Source: Bolinopsis microptera
Taxonomy: Eukaryota > Ctenophora > Tentaculata > Lobata > Bolinopsidae
Direction: 5' to 3'
Length of the DNA: 60,000 bases
Assembly: GCF_026151205.1 (NCBI RefSeq)
Contig: NC_087082.1
Span: 19,804,494-19,864,493, forward strand
Part shown: positions 56,732-60,000 of the stretch, piece after piece
Position numbering within the stretch: position 1 is the first letter of the stretch
Layout: the number at the start of each line of letters is the position of its first letter
Notes under the pieces: generated by a model
The model's input: the letters and a program-made list of their open reading frames with translations, nothing else
Told to the model about the DNA's origin: nothing
Databases searched by the model: none
Position numbers and translations under genes: made by a program

Positions 56732-59700
56732 GCGGAAGTAGCATCCCTTTTAGAGACGAGAGGGGGACCCGGTATTTTGGGACAAGAAGAACTAGAGAGG
56801 AGAGGGGGACCCGGTATTTTGGGACAAGAAGAACTAGAGCGAAGAGGGGGACCCGGTATTTTGGGAGAAGAAGAACTAGAGCGAAGAGGGGGACCCGGTA
56901 TTTTGGGAGAAGAAGAACTAGAGCGAAGAGGGGGACCCGGTATTTTGGGAGAAGAAGAACTAGAGCGAAGAGGGGGACCCGGTATTTTGGGAGAAGAAGA
57001 ACTAGAGCGAAGAGGGGGACCCGGTATTTTGGGAGAAGAAGAACTAGAGCGAAGAGGGGGACCCGGTATTTTGGGAGAAGAAGAACTAGAGCGAAGAGGG
57101 GGACCCGGTATTTTGGGAGAAGAAGAACTAGAGCGAAGAGAGGAACCCCGGGTTTTTGGGAGAAGAAATAGAGCGAAGAGGGGACCCGGTATTTTGGGAG
57201 AAGAAGACTAGAGCGAAGAGGGGACCCGGTATTTTGGGAGAAGAAGAACTAGAGCGAAGAGGGGGACCCGGTATTTTGGGAGAAGAAGAACTAGAGCGAA
57301 GAGGGGGACCGGTATTTTGGGACAAGAAGAACTAGAGCGAAGAGGGGGACCGGTATTTTGGGACAAGAAGCAACTAGAGCGAAGAGGGGGACCGGTATTT
57401 TCGGACAAGAAGAACTAGAGCGAAGAGGGGGACCCGGTTATTTTGGGACAAGAAGAACAAGTGAGCGAAGAGGGGGACCCGGTATTTGGGACAAGAAGAT
57501 ACTAGAGCGAAAGAGGGGGACCCGGTATTTTGGGAGAAGAAGAACTAGAGCGAAGAGGGGGACCCGGTATTTTGGGAGAAGAAGAACTAGAGCGATGAGG
57601 GGGGGACCCGGTATTTTGGGAGGAAGAAGAACTAGAGCGAAGAGGGGGACCCGGTATTTTGGGAATAGGTAGAACTAGAGCGAAGAGGTGGGACCCGGTA
57701 TTTTGGTGACAAGAAGAACTAGAGCGAAGAGGGGGGACACGTAATTTTGGGACAAGTAGAACTAGAGCGAGAGGGGACCCGTATTTTGGACAAGAAGAAC
57801 TAGGAGACGAAGAGGGGGGACCCGGTATTTTGGGAGATGAAGAAACTAGAGCGAAGAGGGGGTCCGGTATTTTGGGAGAAGAAGAACTAGAGCGAAGAGG
57901 GGGACCGGTATTTTGGGACAAGAAGAACTAGAGCGAAGAGGGGGACACGGTATTTTGGGAGAAGAAGAACTAGAGCGAAGAGGAGGACCGGTTATTTTGG
58001 AGAAGAAGAACTTGAGCGAGAGGGGACCGGTTTTTGGACAAGAAGAACTGAGCGAAGAGGGGACCCGGTATTTTGGGAGAAGAGAAATAGAGCGAAGAGG
58101 GGGACCCGGTATTTTGGAGATGAAGAACTAGAGCGAAGGGGGGACCCGGTTGTTTGGGTGGAGAAGAACTAGAGCGAAGTGGGGGGACCGTATTTTGGGA
58201 GAAAGATGAACTAGAGCGAAGAGGGGGGCACCGGTGTTTTGGGACAAGAAGGATCTAGAGCGAAGAGGGGGACCCTGTACTTTGGGACAAGAAGAAACTA
58301 GAGCGATGAGGGGGGGACCCGGTATTTTGGGACAAGAAGAAACTTAGCGCGAAGAGGGGGACCCGGTATTTTGGGACCAAGAAAGAAGTAGAGCGAAGAG
58401 GGTGACCCGGTAGTTTGAGAGAAGATGAACTAGAGCGGAAAGAGGGGGACCCGGTATTTTGGGAGATAGAAGTAACTAGAGCGAAGAGGGGGACCCGGTA
58501 TTTTGGGAGAGAAGACTAGAGCGAAGAGGGGGACCCGGTATTTTGGGAGTAGGAAGAACTAGAGCGAAGAGGGGGACCGTTATTTTGGGAGAAGAAGAAA
58601 CTGAGCGAGAGGGGGACACGGTATTTTGGGACAAGAAGAACTAGAGCGAAGAGGGGGACCGGTATTTTGGGACAATGGAAGAACTAGAGCGAAGAGGGGG
58701 ACCGGTATTTTGGGACACAGAAGAACTAGAGCGAAGGGGGACCCGGTATTTGGGAGAAGAAGGAACTAGAGCGAAGAGGGGACCGTATTTTGGGAGTAGA
58801 AGAACTAGAGCGAGAGGGGGACCCGGTATTTTGGGACAAGAAGAACTAGAGCGAATGAGGGGGACCCGGTATTTTGGGACAGAAGAACTAGTGCGAGAGG
58901 GGGACACGGTATATTTTGGGAGATGAAGAACTAGAGCGAAGAGGGGGGACCGGTATTTTGGGACAAGAAGAACTAGAGCGAGTGGGGGACCCGGTATTTT
59001 GGGACAAGAGAACTAGAGCGAAGAGGCGAGGGACCCGGTTTAATTTTGGGACAAGAAGAACTAGAGCGAGAGGGGGACCCGGTATTTTGGGACCAAGAAG
59101 AACTAGAGCGAAGAGGGGGGACCCGGTTTTTGGGAGAAGAAGAAACTAGAGCGAAGAGGGGGGTCCCGGTATTTGGGACAAGAAGAACTAGTGCGAGAGG
59201 GGGACCCGGTATTTTGGGAGAAGGAAGAACTAGTGCGAAGTGGGGGAACCCGGTATTTAGGGAGAAGAAGAACTTGAGCGAAGAGGGGGACCCGGTATTT
59301 TGGGAGATGAAGAACTAGAGCGAAGAGGGGGACCGGTATTTTAGGGAGAAGAAGAACTAGAGCGAAGAGGGGGGACCGGTTATTTTGGGACCTAAGAAGA
59401 AAACTAGAGCGAAGAGGGGGACCGGTATTTTGGGACAAGAAGAACTAGAGCGAAGAGGGGGACCGGTATTTTGGACTAGAAGAACTAGAGCGAAGTGGGG
59501 GACCGGTATTTTGGGACAAGGAAGAACTTGAGCGAGAGGGGGAACCGGTATTTTGGGAGAAAGAAGAACTAGAGCGAAGAGGGGGACCCGGTATTTTGGG
59601 AGAAGAAGAACTAGAGCGAAGAGGGGGACCCGGGTATTTTGGGACAAGAAGAACTAGAGCGAAGAGGGGGGACCCGGTTTTTTTGGGGACAAGAAGAACT

Positions 59701-60000
59701 AGAGCGAAGAGGGGGAACCGGTATTTTGGGACATGAAGAAACTTAGAGCGAAGAGGGGGACCCGGTATTTTGGGACAAGAAGAACTAGAGCGAAGAGGGG
59801 GTAACGGTATTTTGGGAGAAGAAGAAACTAGAGGAAGAGGGGGGACACGGTAATTTTTGGGAGAAGAAGAACTAGAAGCGAAGCGGGGGACCCGGTTTTT
59901 TGGGGACAAGAAGAACTGAGCGAAGAGGGGGACCCGGTATTTTGGGCAAAGGATGAACTTGAGCGAAGAGGGGGACCCGGTTATTTTGGGACAAGAGAAA
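56732..60000 (+). CDS. Repetitive secreted precursor, exon 3 (14-residue repeat array, runs off window)
   Basis: After AEVASLLETR the frame reads GGPGILGQEELERR, then GGPGILGEEELERR again and again (42 bp per unit). The first nine or ten units to about 57135 are open and near-identical. About 77 units fit in the window and the array continues past it. Every unit ends in RR, a furin/prohormone-convertase type site, so dodecapeptides such as GGPGILGEEELE could be released. Gly is followed by Glu, so C-terminal amidation is not predicted. Beyond 57135 almost every unit has 1-2-nt indels, and the frame breaks repeatedly. The product could be a neuropeptide-like precursor or a structural repetitive protein; no family is recognised. 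Confidence 0.65.
56752..60000. repeat. 42-bp minisatellite, about 77 units
   Basis: Unit: GAGCGAAGAGGGGGACCCGG followed by TATTTTGGGAGAAGAAGAACTA. A common variant has GGGACAAG in place of GGGAGAAG, giving Gln for Glu. Indels concentrate in the G5, C3, T4 and A2 runs. Many open frames on both strands within it are by-products. Confidence 0.95.

Overview
This is animal nuclear DNA: AT-rich, intron-rich, crowded with transposons, and carrying a vertebrate-type (TTAGGG)n interstitial repeat. The host exons encode metazoan extracellular modules (LDL-receptor class A, thrombospondin type 1), almost all flanked by phase-1 introns. A decayed receptor at the left end pairs an LDLa ectodomain with a 7TM domain. 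That pattern suggests an invertebrate, perhaps a cnidarian or other non-bilaterian, but the window has no diagnostic marker gene, so the species is left open.

Layout. 1-9.5 kb: a frame-broken LDLa/7TM receptor pseudogene (about 1430-4330), mostly featureless DNA, a 354-nt stretch with no C at all (7538-7891), and a possible cis-regulatory cluster near 8.6 kb. 9.65-18.8 kb: a decayed Ty3/gypsy element followed by a decayed LINE flanked by ~150-bp direct repeats. 19.3-20.85 kb: a Cys-rich transposon-ORF remnant and a long CCT/CTCAGT low-complexity tract. 22.4-32.85 kb: a secreted LDLa-LDLa-TSP1 gene on the + strand, read from four exons. Three hAT-type MITEs with perfect 8-bp target duplications sit inside it, one of them within an LDLa exon. 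A 5'-truncated Copia element lies between two ~490-bp copies of the same exon/intron segment. 33.4-37.1 kb: a second, largely intact LINE copy on the - strand.

37.3-50.2 kb is the most unusual part. A five-piece - strand gene encodes a Crypton/DUF3504-like tyrosine recombinase (48157 to 38629). It is bracketed by two related blocks built from GC-rich nested palindromes that fold on paper as a cloverleaf: an outer stem with three arms. Copies differ by paired, base-pair-preserving substitutions. The recombinase's first coding exon is split by a 7.4-kb inverted-repeat element with a 3-bp target duplication. Removing that element on paper, with one duplication copy, gives an open frame of exactly 535 codons including the stop. 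The 7.4-kb element itself hosts further insertions, including a 577-bp element with 9-bp target duplications whose core is telomere-like CCCTAA/CCCTGA repeat.

50.2-55.6 kb: tandem ~1.05-kb units containing a perfect 38-bp-arm palindrome. 56.17 kb to the window end: a three-exon gene for a secreted precursor whose last exon is a very long array of a 42-bp/14-residue repeat with RR sites (GGPGILGEEELERR). The first units are in frame. Later ones are full of 1-2-nt indels that look more like uncorrected read errors than decay. The gene runs off the window.
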